Positions 26,707 to 35,404 of a DNA stretch of 64,000 nt are shown one piece after another (within the stretch, counting starts at the first letter, position 1; each line of letters starts with the position of its first letter). The stretch spans positions 1-64,000 of the forward strand of contig NZ_CAMJFM010000011.1 of NCBI RefSeq assembly GCF_946404925.1, written 5' to 3'. Under the pieces are notes generated by a model that had not been told where the DNA came from, made no database searches, and saw only the letters and a program-made list of their open reading frames with translations. The stretch is from an uncultured Prevotella sp. GTDB lineage: Bacteria; Bacteroidota; Bacteroidia; Bacteroidales; Bacteroidaceae. Both the position numbers and the translations under genes were made by a program.

Positions 26707-29319
26707 TTAGAACGTTGCTCTAACCATAAATCTCACACCATGTTTGTGCGCCGTTGGCAGCTCGTTGTAGTTCAGTCGGCGTATGTACTCCACGTGTACT
26801 ATCTTAAAGATATTATGTATACCCAGACTCAACTCCATGTACGGGCGCTTGGGGTTCAGCTCGTAGCAGCCTTCGGGGAAGTACATCAGCATCGTGTTGC
26901 CAGCGTTCTTAGCCAACAGCGGGTTGTTCTTCTCCGACAGCTCCCCCCACAGCACGCGGAATCCTATCCACTCTCTCCACTTCAGCTTGCGTATCAGCGG
27001 TATACGGTTCAGTATCTTTCCGTTCAGGTCCCAGTTCACCTGACCCGATAGGAATCTGTCGGTGGGGAACTCCATGTTGTTGATGGCCTCAAACGTGTAG
27101 TCCTGTACAATGTAGCTCAGGTTGGTCTCGGGCATAATCAGCAGTGGGAATGGTACTTTCTCCCACTCTATACCACCCTTCACCTTGAAGTCCATCTTTC
27201 CCCACGACTTCAGCCAGAATCGCTTGTAGATCGATGCCTCGGTGTAGTTGTAGCTGTATTGTCCGCCCAGCACGCCTTTCAGTCCTAAGGTATGACTCAC
27301 GGTGAATACCGGTGCATCCAGGTTGATGGGCAGTCGGCGCTGCTTGGTGTTGATAAACGTCTCGCCCGGGGCGAATCGCAACTCGGCGCGCAGCTCGGTG
27401 GTGCGTATCTTCTGACTCTGCACCGTGTTGGCACCCGATGTGGGCAATGCCGGATTGCTCCAGTTGGTCCAGGTGCTTTGGTCGTTGCTCTCCGATAGCG
27501 GAATGAAGTACAGGTTGCCGCAGGCCTCGTTCTCCTCAGTCTTCATCTGCACCGTGGTGCGGAATCCCCAGTCCTCCTCGCGCTCAAAGGTCAGCGTCTG
27601 GCGGTTGTAGAACATCATCTTGTCTACCTTGCTCCACTTAAAGGCAGTAAACATGTTGTCCTTATCGGTACGCATGAACTTGTCTGATGGCGACATCACG
27701 TCGTAGGTCGACGAGAAGGTGAGCGTGCGCTGCGGGAACTCGCGGGGCAAGTACTCCTTCTTGTTGAACGACCATATCACATCGCCCTTGTAGTACCACT
27801 TCTTCGAGTCGATGCCTCGGGCCACGTAGCCTTTCAGGAAGAGGTTCGAATCGAGATTAGCCGTGGTCTGGGCCGATAGTCGCAGGCGTATACCGTCTAT
27901 TATGTTCTTGGTTATCATGGTGTTGATAGGACCAATATCCACCTTGCTGGGGTGTTTCTTGGTGCCCGTCTCCACAAAGTTCTCTATCAGCGCCTTCAGG
28001 CCGAAGATGATGTACTTAAAGCCCTTGATGTTCTCGATGTTGCTGATAAACGAGCCCATCTGACTCTCGCCCTTGGTCAGCTCCACCTGGCGATACTGGT
28101 TCCAGAACTCGTCGCCGCGCATCATGGCGTTCACGTCCTTCACCTCCTTCTTCGAGCCCTTAAACAGCTGCTTGGGCAGTTCGTCGAAGGCGTAGTCGCT
28201 GATGCGGGTGTTACGTATCACAGCCAGTTTCTGCAAGAAGCTGGCCACCTTTATCTCGGTAAACATATCGTCTACGCTCAGCACCCAACTGCCATCGGGC
28301 AACTGTGTAAACTCCTGCACCACCTGCATGTTCTCCACCCAGTTCACATCGCTCTTCTTGGGTATGGTCATCTCGCAGCGCTTCACCTGCCAGCTCGAGT
28401 CGGCCAGGATATACAGGTCGCCGCGGAAACCGAAGTCCTGCTGGTTGTTGGGCAGGAAGTGCAGATGGTAGCACAGGTCCTTGTCTACATACAGCGTGTC
28501 TTCTATATAATATCGGTAGAAGGCGATGGCATCCTTACCTATGGGCGATGTAAACGGATACTGCAGCATACGTATCTGGTCGTCGTATATGTTCACATCG
28601 GTAAACACGTCCTTAATCACCGTGTTCAGTATGTCGCCCGTTTGTATCAGGTCGTTAATACCCTGCGTGTTGATACCTTTTATGATGGTCTTCTCGTCGT
28701 GGGGTTTCTTGCGGTATATCTTCTGCGACACCGTCTCGTCTACGCTGATGGGCAGTATCAGCTTGTTGTTGTAGGGACATGCCTCTATCTGGTCTATCAG
28801 CCACTGCTTCTTCTTGTACTTAGGCGAGTCGAGCACCTCGGGGCGGAAGTCGTTCAGCGCCAGGGTTATCTTCTGATACTTGTTGTACTGATAGAAGTCG
28901 CGGTTGTCCAGATCGGTTTGTTTCTTGGCGGCCACCACCTTCTTCATCATCTCTACGGCCGGGTTGTTCTTGCGGCTGTAGCGCTGTCGTTTGGTCTTGA
29001 CGGTCACCTCCTTCAGCATCTTGTTGTCGGTCTTCAGGCTTATCTTGATGTTGTCCTTGATGCTCGAGCTGATGGCCACCGTGTGACTCACGTAGCCCAC
29101 CGATGTAAACGTGAGCTGCCAGCCATTGTGGCGAGCTATCTTGAAGTTTCCGTCGATATCCGATGCCACGCCCACACCATGACCCATATACTGGGCACTG
29201 GCAAAGGGGATTGGCTCACCGGTCTTAGCATCCACTATCTGACCGGTAATCATGTGCTGTGCCCATACGCTCATGGCCATCAGCATCATACTCAATAGTA
29301 CTGTTATCCTTCTATTCAT
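26707..29319 (-). CDS. DUF5686-family outer-membrane protein with carboxypeptidase-like regulatory domain
   Basis: Signal peptide; ITGQIVDAKTGEPIPFASAQYMGHGVGVASDIDGNFKI; DUF5686-like body and C-terminal GIHNIFKIVHVEYIRRLNYN. Confidence 0.85.
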   Translation of the reverse strand: MNRRITVLLSMMLMAMSVWAQHMITGQIVDAKTGEPIPFASAQYMGHGVGVASDIDGNFKIARHNGWQLTFTSVGYVSHTVAISSSIKDNIKISLKTDNKMLKEVTVKTKRQRYSRKNNPAVEMMKKVVAAKKQTDLDNRDFYQYNKYQKITLALNDFRPEVLDSPKYKKKQWLIDQIEACPYNNKLILPISVDETVSQKIYRKKPHDEKTIIKGINTQGINDLIQTGDILNTVIKDVFTDVNIYDDQIRMLQYPFTSPIGKDAIAFYRYYIEDTLYVDKDLCYHLHFLPNNQQDFGFRGDLYILADSSWQVKRCEMTIPKKSDVNWVENMQVVQEFTQLPDGSWVLSVDDMFTEIKVASFLQKLAVIRNTRISDYAFDELPKQLFKGSKKEVKDVNAMMRGDEFWNQYRQVELTKGESQMGSFISNIENIKGFKYIIFGLKALIENFVETGTKKHPSKVDIGPINTMITKNIIDGIRLRLSAQTTANLDSNLFLKGYVARGIDSKKWYYKGDVIWSFNKKEYLPREFPQRTLTFSSTYDVMSPSDKFMRTDKDNMFTAFKWSKVDKMMFYNRQTLTFEREEDWGFRTTVQMKTEENEACGNLYFIPLSESNDQSTWTNWSNPALPTSGANTVQSQKIRTTELRAELRFAPGETFINTKQRRLPINLDAPVFTVSHTLGLKGVLGGQYSYNYTEASIYKRFWLKSWGKMDFKVKGGIEWEKVPFPLLIMPETNLSYIVQDYTFEAINNMEFPTDRFLSGQVNWDLNGKILNRIPLIRKLKWREWIGFRVLWGELSEKNNPLLAKNAGNTMLMYFPEGCYELNPKRPYMELSLGIHNIFKIVHVEYIRRLNYNELPTAHKHGVRFMVRATF

Positions 29320-29338
29320 TCACTCTAAATTCTCAATT

Positions 29339-30007
29339 CTAAACTCTTAATTGGTTGAGCGCCGTAATCACGCGCTCAGCCGCTGTTTCGTCTACAGGGT
29401 CGTTAGTCCAGCCTTCGCCTTTAAACCATACGGTGTGGCATCCAGCCTTGCTGGCAGGAATAATGTCCTTATCCATGCTGTCGCCCACCACCACAACCTC
29501 ATCGGGTTGCATCTTCAGAGCCTCCACGCCAAGTGTAAATATCTTGGGGTCGGGTTTGCGCACACCCACCACAGCACTCTCTATGATGGTGTCAAAAATG
29601 CCATCCAGCTTGAATTCCTTCAGCACGGTGGCTATGTTGCCGTAAAAGTTGCTCACCAGCACCATGGGGTATCGTCCCTTCAGCTGCAGCAGCACCTCAC
29701 GACTACGGGCGGTCTCCTCGCAAGTCAGCTGGTACAAGTCGTCTACCACAGCCTGCTGATATTCGGGCTTGCCCAAGAATTCCAGCTCTATGCGTATCTT
29801 CTCCTCCAGCGTACGCTTAAAGGTAAAGTCGGGCTTGATAATCGGGTTCTTGCCCAGTGTACGCTCGGCGTGCACGTAGGCATCGCGAAATTCGGCCTCG
29901 CTCACGGGCACCTGCTGGCGCTCGTAGGCATGCCATATCACCTTGCCCCAGTGCTGTCCACCGGTATCCAGCGTGCCGCCGTAGTCAAATATATATCCTT
30001 TAATCAT
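29339..30007 (-). CDS. HAD-family hydrolase
   Basis: MIKGYIFDYGGTLDTGGQHW; KPDPKIFTLGVEAL; VVVGDSMDKDIIPASKAG. Confidence 0.9.
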   Translation of the reverse strand: MIKGYIFDYGGTLDTGGQHWGKVIWHAYERQQVPVSEAEFRDAYVHAERTLGKNPIIKPDFTFKRTLEEKIRIELEFLGKPEYQQAVVDDLYQLTCEETARSREVLLQLKGRYPMVLVSNFYGNIATVLKEFKLDGIFDTIIESAVVGVRKPDPKIFTLGVEALKMQPDEVVVVGDSMDKDIIPASKAGCHTVWFKGEGWTNDPVDETAAERVITALNQLRV

Positions 30008-30056
30008 TGTCTCACCTTCTCACTTTCTCACCTTCTCACCTTCTCACTTTCTCATC
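30003..30056. repeat. CTCACCTTCT decamer array between CDP-alcohol transferase and HAD genes
   Basis: tgtctcaccttctcactttctcaccttctcaccttctcactttctcat. Confidence 0.85.
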
Positions 30057-30952
30057 AGTTCCGCGCACAATCGCTCATGCTTACTGTGCATATACATATA
30101 CATGGCCTGGAACACGGTTATCTCTACCAGCGGATATACCCATGGGCAGTCTAGCAAGCAGGTCACGTAGATGGTGATGGCGCGAGTGTTAAACGTCAGC
30201 AGATTGGTGTACTTCATCAGCGGACGACTACCCTCCAGCAGTTTCTGGCGCACCTCTTCGTTTGGATTCTGCTTCCAGCGTGCAAAGAAGCTCTGGAACT
30301 GCGGTGTGCGCTGCTCCTGACTCTTGCAGTAGTTGGCGTAGTTATAGTAGAACGTGCGGCCCAGCAGGTCGCTTTTGGGCAGAGCCTCGTAGGTGGCACG
30401 CTGCTGCTTGTAGTTGTCCAGCTCGCTACCCTCCTTGCCCAACAGGAAGAACAGGTGTATCTGGCGATAGTAATCGGCCAGCGAGCTCTGCTTGGAGTGC
30501 AGCAACACACCAGCTATAAAGCACAGCACAAAGCCCCATATGCCCCACTGATACTCAGTGCCGGGTATGTTCTGATTCCACAGGCGCCAGATGATGGCGA
30601 TGTAGATACTTGTAAACCACAGGTCGCCCGAGAATCCATCGAGCATACGGCCTATCAGGGTTTTCTTGCCTGTTATGCGGGCCATCTGGCCGTCGGTCGA
30701 GTCACAGAAGTTAGCAAACATCAGCAGCACCACGCCACAGATGTTATGCATCAGGTCGGTGTAGTGGAACATCCATCCTGCTCCCACACCTAAGAATATC
30801 GATACGATAGTGATTACGTTGGGGTGGATATCCAGTTTATTCCACAACAGTGCAAACACCAGTCCTATGGGGCGGGTAAAGTGCACGTCCAACCACTCTT
30901 CAGTATCTTCCGACTTAAACGATAATTTCAATAATTCCTTAAATGTTGCCAT
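30044..30952 (-). CDS. CDP-alcohol phosphatidyltransferase family protein
   Basis: Motif NFCDSTDGQMARITGKKTLIGRMLDGFSGD; several TM segments. Confidence 0.88.
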   Translation of the reverse strand: MATFKELLKLSFKSEDTEEWLDVHFTRPIGLVFALLWNKLDIHPNVITIVSIFLGVGAGWMFHYTDLMHNICGVVLLMFANFCDSTDGQMARITGKKTLIGRMLDGFSGDLWFTSIYIAIIWRLWNQNIPGTEYQWGIWGFVLCFIAGVLLHSKQSSLADYYRQIHLFFLLGKEGSELDNYKQQRATYEALPKSDLLGRTFYYNYANYCKSQEQRTPQFQSFFARWKQNPNEEVRQKLLEGSRPLMKYTNLLTFNTRAITIYVTCLLDCPWVYPLVEITVFQAMYMYMHSKHERLCAELMRK

Positions 30953-30957
30953 TATAA

Positions 30958-31015
30958 TGTTTAATCTTTAATCTTCTAATTTTTAATCTTTAATTTTTAA
31001 TCTTTAATTTTTAAT
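30958..31015. repeat. TTTAATC/TTTAATT heptamer array
   Basis: tgtttaatctttaatcttctaatttttaatctttaatttttaatctttaatttttaat. Confidence 0.85.
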
Positions 31016-31777
31016 CAGCTTCGCGATAGCGAAAGCTGCCTCCTCGCGACAGCGAGAGAATGAGGGCCAGTCATTAAAATCTATGATGCTATACGCGCCC
31101 TTCTCGTCTACGATGCAGTCGCCGCCATACACGCTGATGCCCACTGCCTTGGCCAGCTGTTCTGCACACGCCTGCAGCGTCTCTATCATAAACGGATAGT
31201 GTCGGGCTGCCCCGTTGCGCTGTTCGTCGCCAAACTTGGTGTCGCCATCGTCTGTGGGGTAGTAATAGCGGAAGAATCCCGTGCCTGCCACACCATAGAA
31301 CTTCACCAGATCGCCGGGCACGTGCGCACTCACGGTATATTCGGTGATGCCGCGCGCCTTAAACTCCTCAATCTTCTGCTCCAGCTCGGCCTTGGTAGCG
31401 GCAAACTGCACGTCGCCCTTGCTCTGTGCGGCAGCATCGCCTCGCTTCAGCCAGTAGCCGTGCACACCCTCGCGTGGTGGCATAGGCATACCAGTGCGGC
31501 GCATTATCTCCTCCAACTTGCATCGGGCGCAGTTCTTGATGCCATCCGATGAGTTGATGGTGTTCAGCGTCTGCAGTTTAGCTAATGTCTCGGGCAGACG
31601 GCCCATCGTCATAATGCGGTCGTACTGCTCAGGTGCGTATTCAGCCTCCTCGCTCACCAAGTCTACTTGATGTCCAGCCGCCATGAGTTTAGCGCCTACC
31701 GTTTCCAGTATCGCCTTGTCCTTCTCCACCGAGTTCGGCGAGAATCTCTCCGCCCGCTGTATCATCAGTATCCTCAT
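31004..31777 (-). CDS. ATP-grasp-like protein
   Basis: MRILMIQRAERFSPNSVEKDKAILETVGAKLMAAGH; ATP-grasp-like end GGDCIVDEKGAYSIIDFNDWPSFSRCREEAA. Confidence 0.65.
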   Translation of the reverse strand: MRILMIQRAERFSPNSVEKDKAILETVGAKLMAAGHQVDLVSEEAEYAPEQYDRIMTMGRLPETLAKLQTLNTINSSDGIKNCARCKLEEIMRRTGMPMPPREGVHGYWLKRGDAAAQSKGDVQFAATKAELEQKIEEFKARGITEYTVSAHVPGDLVKFYGVAGTGFFRYYYPTDDGDTKFGDEQRNGAARHYPFMIETLQACAEQLAKAVGISVYGGDCIVDEKGAYSIIDFNDWPSFSRCREEAAFAIAKLIKN

Positions 31778-31781
31778 TTCT

Positions 31782-31833
31782 CTAGCTTCTCACTTCTCAC
31801 CTCTCACCTCTGAGAAAGCATTCGGCTTTCTCA
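31782..31833. repeat. CTCACCT heptamer array plus 9-bp hairpin at NTP-transferase 3' end
   Basis: agcttctcacttctcacctctcacctc then TGAGAAAGC-ATTCG-GCTTTCTCA (31811-31833). Confidence 0.85.
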
Positions 31834-32513
31834 ATATCGCTCGCGTGGTCTATATCCAGCACCTTCGAGAAGCCGTAAGCCTTCAGCTTCAGCCCGTCGC
31901 TCACCAGTGCACGCTGAAAGTTGCGCATTCGGCTGTCGCCGCGCTCTATGCATCGGCGCAGGGTGTCTATCGATTTCGGTGTCAGTCCGTATATGCCACC
32001 GCTGATGAATTTCGGATTCTCGCAGGTGTCGTAGAATCCTGTGATGTCCATACCCTCGGTAGTGCCCACATATAGCGGCTTCTCGTCGTCTATATAGTCC
32101 GTCACGCCCATCAGTCCGTCGGCCACGTTGTCGGCAACGTACAGTTCAAAGGTCTTGGCGTATGTACCAAACTCCTTCTCGCGGAAAATGGTGTCTACCG
32201 TAGTCAGGATGAATGGCTCATCGCCCAACCATCGGCTCAGTTCCCACATGCTGTGCATCGAGCTTGGGGTGCTCTTCACCACATACTTCAGGGGCACGCG
32301 TCCTGCCTCTGCTATCTCTTTCAGGTGTTCGGCCACGGCCGTCATCTGTTCATTACATATCACGCATATCTCGCTGGCATTGTTATCCATAAACACGCGT
32401 ATCAGTCGGTCTATCAGCATCTCGCCGCCAACTTTTACCAGCGGTTTCGGCGCTGCCACGCCCTCCTGCACCAATCGCGATCCCTCGCCAGCAGCTATAA
32501 TTGCATACTTCAT
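31797..32513 (-). CDS. Nucleotidyltransferase (NTP_transferase family)
   Basis: MKYAIIAAGEGSRLVQEGVAAPKPLVKVGGEMLIDRLIRVF; VDTIFREKEF. Confidence 0.9.
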   Translation of the reverse strand: MKYAIIAAGEGSRLVQEGVAAPKPLVKVGGEMLIDRLIRVFMDNNASEICVICNEQMTAVAEHLKEIAEAGRVPLKYVVKSTPSSMHSMWELSRWLGDEPFILTTVDTIFREKEFGTYAKTFELYVADNVADGLMGVTDYIDDEKPLYVGTTEGMDITGFYDTCENPKFISGGIYGLTPKSIDTLRRCIERGDSRMRNFQRALVSDGLKLKAYGFSKVLDIDHASDIEKAECFLRGER

Positions 32514-32543
32514 TTTTCCAAACTAAATCTAATTTATTCGCAT

Positions 32544-32603
32544 CGTTATTAAAATAACGGGTGCAAAGTTACGCAATTTTACCGAATTGCGAAAACTTTG
32601 CAC
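32544..32603. promoter_or_regulatory. Dyad-symmetric promoter of the NTP-transferase operon
   Basis: GTGCAAAGTT-A-CGCAATT-TTACCG-AATTGCG-AA-AACTTTGCAC (32561-32603) containing minus -7 box TAACTTTG; second palindrome CGTTATT-AA-AATAACG (32544-32559). Confidence 0.75.
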
Positions 32604-32652
32604 GCTTATTTAGGTTTTATTAGTATTACGCGTTGATATACATCACCTTGAG

Positions 32653-32819
32653 ACTTTTGCACTTTGACAGTTTGACATTTAGGCTTTGGATATTAATAGG
32701 GAAATCTGCGAATGAGACACAATACTTGTATCATATATTATAATATATAATATAAGTATATTTCGTTGTTGAACAATTCCAGAATAGCAGATGTCAAACT
32801 GCAAAAGTGCAAATCTCTG
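32653..32819. repeat. Nested inverted repeats (28-bp outer arms, 36-bp inner AT palindrome)
   Basis: ACTTTTGCACTTTGACAGTTTGACATTT (32653-32680) vs reverse complement of 32790-32819; inner 32723-32758. Confidence 0.75.
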
Positions 32820-32937
32820 CCAATACAGAAATACCCAAAGTTCTTTTTGAAAATAATTACCAATTTACCTAATAATTCCAATATTTTAAAAACCTTTGCA
32901 TTGGAGTTAAGGCTATGCATACTTTTGGTTAGGCCAT

Positions 32938-32973
32938 GAAAATTTTTCTAGTAGGCCTACCAGGAAAATTTTC
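32938..32973. repeat. 36-bp near-perfect loop-less palindrome
   Basis: GAAAATTTTTCTAGTAGGCCTACCAGGAAAATTTTC; 16 of 18 pairs Watson-Crick. Confidence 0.9.
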
Positions 32974-33072
32974 CATACCAAGCCCGCAAAACAAAGACAG
33001 AGAAAGAAACTTCAATAAAAAAGAATATATTTTACAAACTCAAGCTCGTTTATGTATATTTTGGAACTCATG

Positions 33073-33100
33073 CAAAAAAAGGGGCAAGAAGCCCCCCCCA
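33073..33100 (-). terminator. Terminator of the GIN-domain gene
   Basis: Minus strand GGGGC-TTCTT-GCCCC-TTTTTTT. Confidence 0.85.
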
Positions 33101-33119
33101 ATACGTATCTTATTTTTAT

Positions 33120-33893
33120 TTATTGCCCTACTCTCAAGTCGCCGGAGTTGATGTCGCCCGAGCCGCGTTTGTGCATGTCGAAGCGCTGAACCTGGCCCTT
33201 GAGGGTGATGTCGCCAGAGCCTTGAAGTTCGGCATTGACGGAGCCGCAACCACTGAGAAACTCGACGTCGATGTCGCCAGAGCCACGGAGCTGCAACTGG
33301 GTGCGGAGGGCGTTCATCTGGCGGATGTTAAGATCGCCGGAGCCGATGAGGGTGGCTGTGGTCTCGCGGGTATCGAGATGCTTGATATTCAGGTCGCCCG
33401 AGCCTACGAGCTCGGCATCGCAGCGGTCGCAAACCACATCGGTGAACTGCACATCGCCCGAGCCCTTGAGGCGGAGTTCAAGATTGTCGGTATCAACACG
33501 GCCCTGACTGATGAAATCGCCTGAACCGCTGACCTGCACGCCAATCAAATCGGGCGAGGTGACATAGACGGCCAACTCCTTGTCGCCACCAAAATGGACA
33601 TTGAAGATGCCTATCTTGCCCTTGTTGCGGATAGTGAGGGTGCCGCCCTCTACATCGGTAAGGATATTGGGAACAAGGTCCTTAGGACCTTTTATGCGAA
33701 CGGAGAACGAGTCGGCCTGGGTGTAATAGACGGTAGGCGAACCGATAACCTCGATCCTATCGAAACCTTCGAGATCGGTGGTACGCACTTCCATCTCGTC
33801 GGAATTGGAATACGTAATCTTTAAACCACTGGTGCTGCACGAACAGAGTGCCAAAGCAGCTACGGCAAAAAACGGAAGAAAATATCGCTTCAT
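33120..33893 (-). CDS. Head GIN domain (DUF2807) lipoprotein
   Basis: Lipobox ALALCSCS; seven GSGD turns at 19-21 aa spacing. Confidence 0.88.
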   Translation of the reverse strand: MKRYFLPFFAVAALALCSCSTSGLKITYSNSDEMEVRTTDLEGFDRIEVIGSPTVYYTQADSFSVRIKGPKDLVPNILTDVEGGTLTIRNKGKIGIFNVHFGGDKELAVYVTSPDLIGVQVSGSGDFISQGRVDTDNLELRLKGSGDVQFTDVVCDRCDAELVGSGDLNIKHLDTRETTATLIGSGDLNIRQMNALRTQLQLRGSGDIDVEFLSGCGSVNAELQGSGDITLKGQVQRFDMHKRGSGDINSGDLRVGQ

Positions 33894-33971
33894 ATTAAAG
33901 ATTAAACATTAAAAATTATACATTAAATTAAACTTTTCTATCCGTTTGACGGAACAAACGATAGAAAAGTT
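33893..33971. repeat. ATTAAAG/ATTAAAC heptamer array plus 17-bp hairpin
   Basis: attaaagattaaacattaaaaattatacattaaatta then AACTTTTCTATCCGTTTG-ACGGAA-CAAACGATAGAAAAGTT (33931-33971). Confidence 0.85.
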
Positions 33972-33991
33972 GCAAAGCATCATAAAAAAAT

Positions 33992-35242
33992 TTATCTCAT
34001 TGGGATTTCTACCCAGAAGCGCGAACCCTCGCCAAGGATAGAATCGACACCAATAGAACCACCAAGACTCTCGGCGTGGCTCTTGGCAACCGAAAGACCA
34101 AGACCGGTGCCGGGTATGTACTCGTCGACCTTGTAGAATCGCTCGAAGATGCGCTTCTGGTCGTCCTCAGAGATACCCTTACCAGTGTCGAGAACCCACA
34201 GCATGAGCTTGTCGCCATGTGGCAAATCGAAACCAACGGTGATGGAACCCTGAGCGGTGAACTTGACGGCATTCTGAACAAGGTTGGTAATAATCTCCTT
34301 GACCTTGGCGATATCGGTGGTAACCATGAGCTCGGTGATGGGGAACTGGCTGGCCAGAATGACCTGCGACGGATCGACCATACCGGCGAACGAGTCGACA
34401 ACCTGGCGGAGCACAGGGATAAGGTCGATTTGCTGCTTGACAAGACTCTTGGCCTCGGCCTCGACCTTCGACATGCTAACCAATCCGTCGATGATATTAA
34501 GCAGCTTATAGTTGTTCTTCTGAATTTCGGCAATGAGCTGGGCGCGGTCTTCCTCGCTCTCGACCACGGGCAGCAGATCGGCAAAGCCCACAATTGCATT
34601 GAGCGGGGTGCGGATTTCGTGACCCATATTGGCCAGGAAGGCGGTCTTAAGGCGATCGCTCTCTTCGGCCTTGTTACGGGCGGCAATAAGCGAGGCCTCC
34701 ATCTCCTTCTGAGCATCGATACGCACCGAGGTACCTACCACACGAGATGGATTGCCCTCTTCGTCGCGGGCAGAGATGGTTCCGAAGCTTTCCTCCCAAT
34801 ACGTCATACCCGACTTGCCGGCCAGCACACGATACGTCTCGTGATACCACAGCGTGTTGCCCTCGCAAATCTTATAGAGCGCGACGCGCACACGCTGGGC
34901 ATCGTTCTTATCAATCAGACCGAAAAGCTGCTCGAGCGGAACCTCGGGGATAGACACCAGATCGCCCTTGTCATCGCGGAAGTCGGCATCGACACTGATG
35001 GTACGATTCTTACAGTCGATGTGCCACGTGCAGAGATGCATAGCCTTGAGCACAAACTCGTACTCGATATTGTTCTGCTTCACCTTGTCGAGATCGGAAA
35101 GCTCGCGCTTGAGGCGGCTGCCCGCACGGCGCTGAACAAAAATAAGGATGATTAACAATATGAGCAGACCTATGCCGATGGCCCACAGCATAGGGACGAG
35201 ATACTTGTTCTCAGTCTGGGTATAGAGCAACAAACTATACAT
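33992..35242 (-). CDS. Sensor histidine kinase with PAS-like domain
   Basis: N-terminal TM; FLANMGHEIRTPLNAIVGFADLL; VLDTGKGISEDDQKRIFERFYKVDEYIPGTGLGLSVAKSHAESLGG. Confidence 0.92.
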   Translation of the reverse strand: MYSLLLYTQTENKYLVPMLWAIGIGLLILLIILIFVQRRAGSRLKRELSDLDKVKQNNIEYEFVLKAMHLCTWHIDCKNRTISVDADFRDDKGDLVSIPEVPLEQLFGLIDKNDAQRVRVALYKICEGNTLWYHETYRVLAGKSGMTYWEESFGTISARDEEGNPSRVVGTSVRIDAQKEMEASLIAARNKAEESDRLKTAFLANMGHEIRTPLNAIVGFADLLPVVESEEDRAQLIAEIQKNNYKLLNIIDGLVSMSKVEAEAKSLVKQQIDLIPVLRQVVDSFAGMVDPSQVILASQFPITELMVTTDIAKVKEIITNLVQNAVKFTAQGSITVGFDLPHGDKLMLWVLDTGKGISEDDQKRIFERFYKVDEYIPGTGLGLSVAKSHAESLGGSIGVDSILGEGSRFWVEIPMR

Positions 35243-35404
35243 AGGTTCTTAATTTCAGAGGACAAAAGTAAGAATTTTATTTGGAAAACACGCATTTTTC
35301 GCACTATTTTTAATAAAAACGAAGTTTTTTTGTTAGATTAACAGTAAAAAAGAGTGATTTTAGGCCGATTTGCATTAACTTTGCACCCTGATAACATTAA
35401 CATA

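Noticed and set aside
27952-29298. 448-aa plus-strand ORF opposite the DUF5686 gene
   Set aside because: Antisense shadow ORF with unnatural His/Leu/Val composition.
33123-33524. 133-aa plus-strand ORF opposite the GIN-domain gene
   Set aside because: Mirror of the GSGD repeat and codon bias; no start context or independent support.
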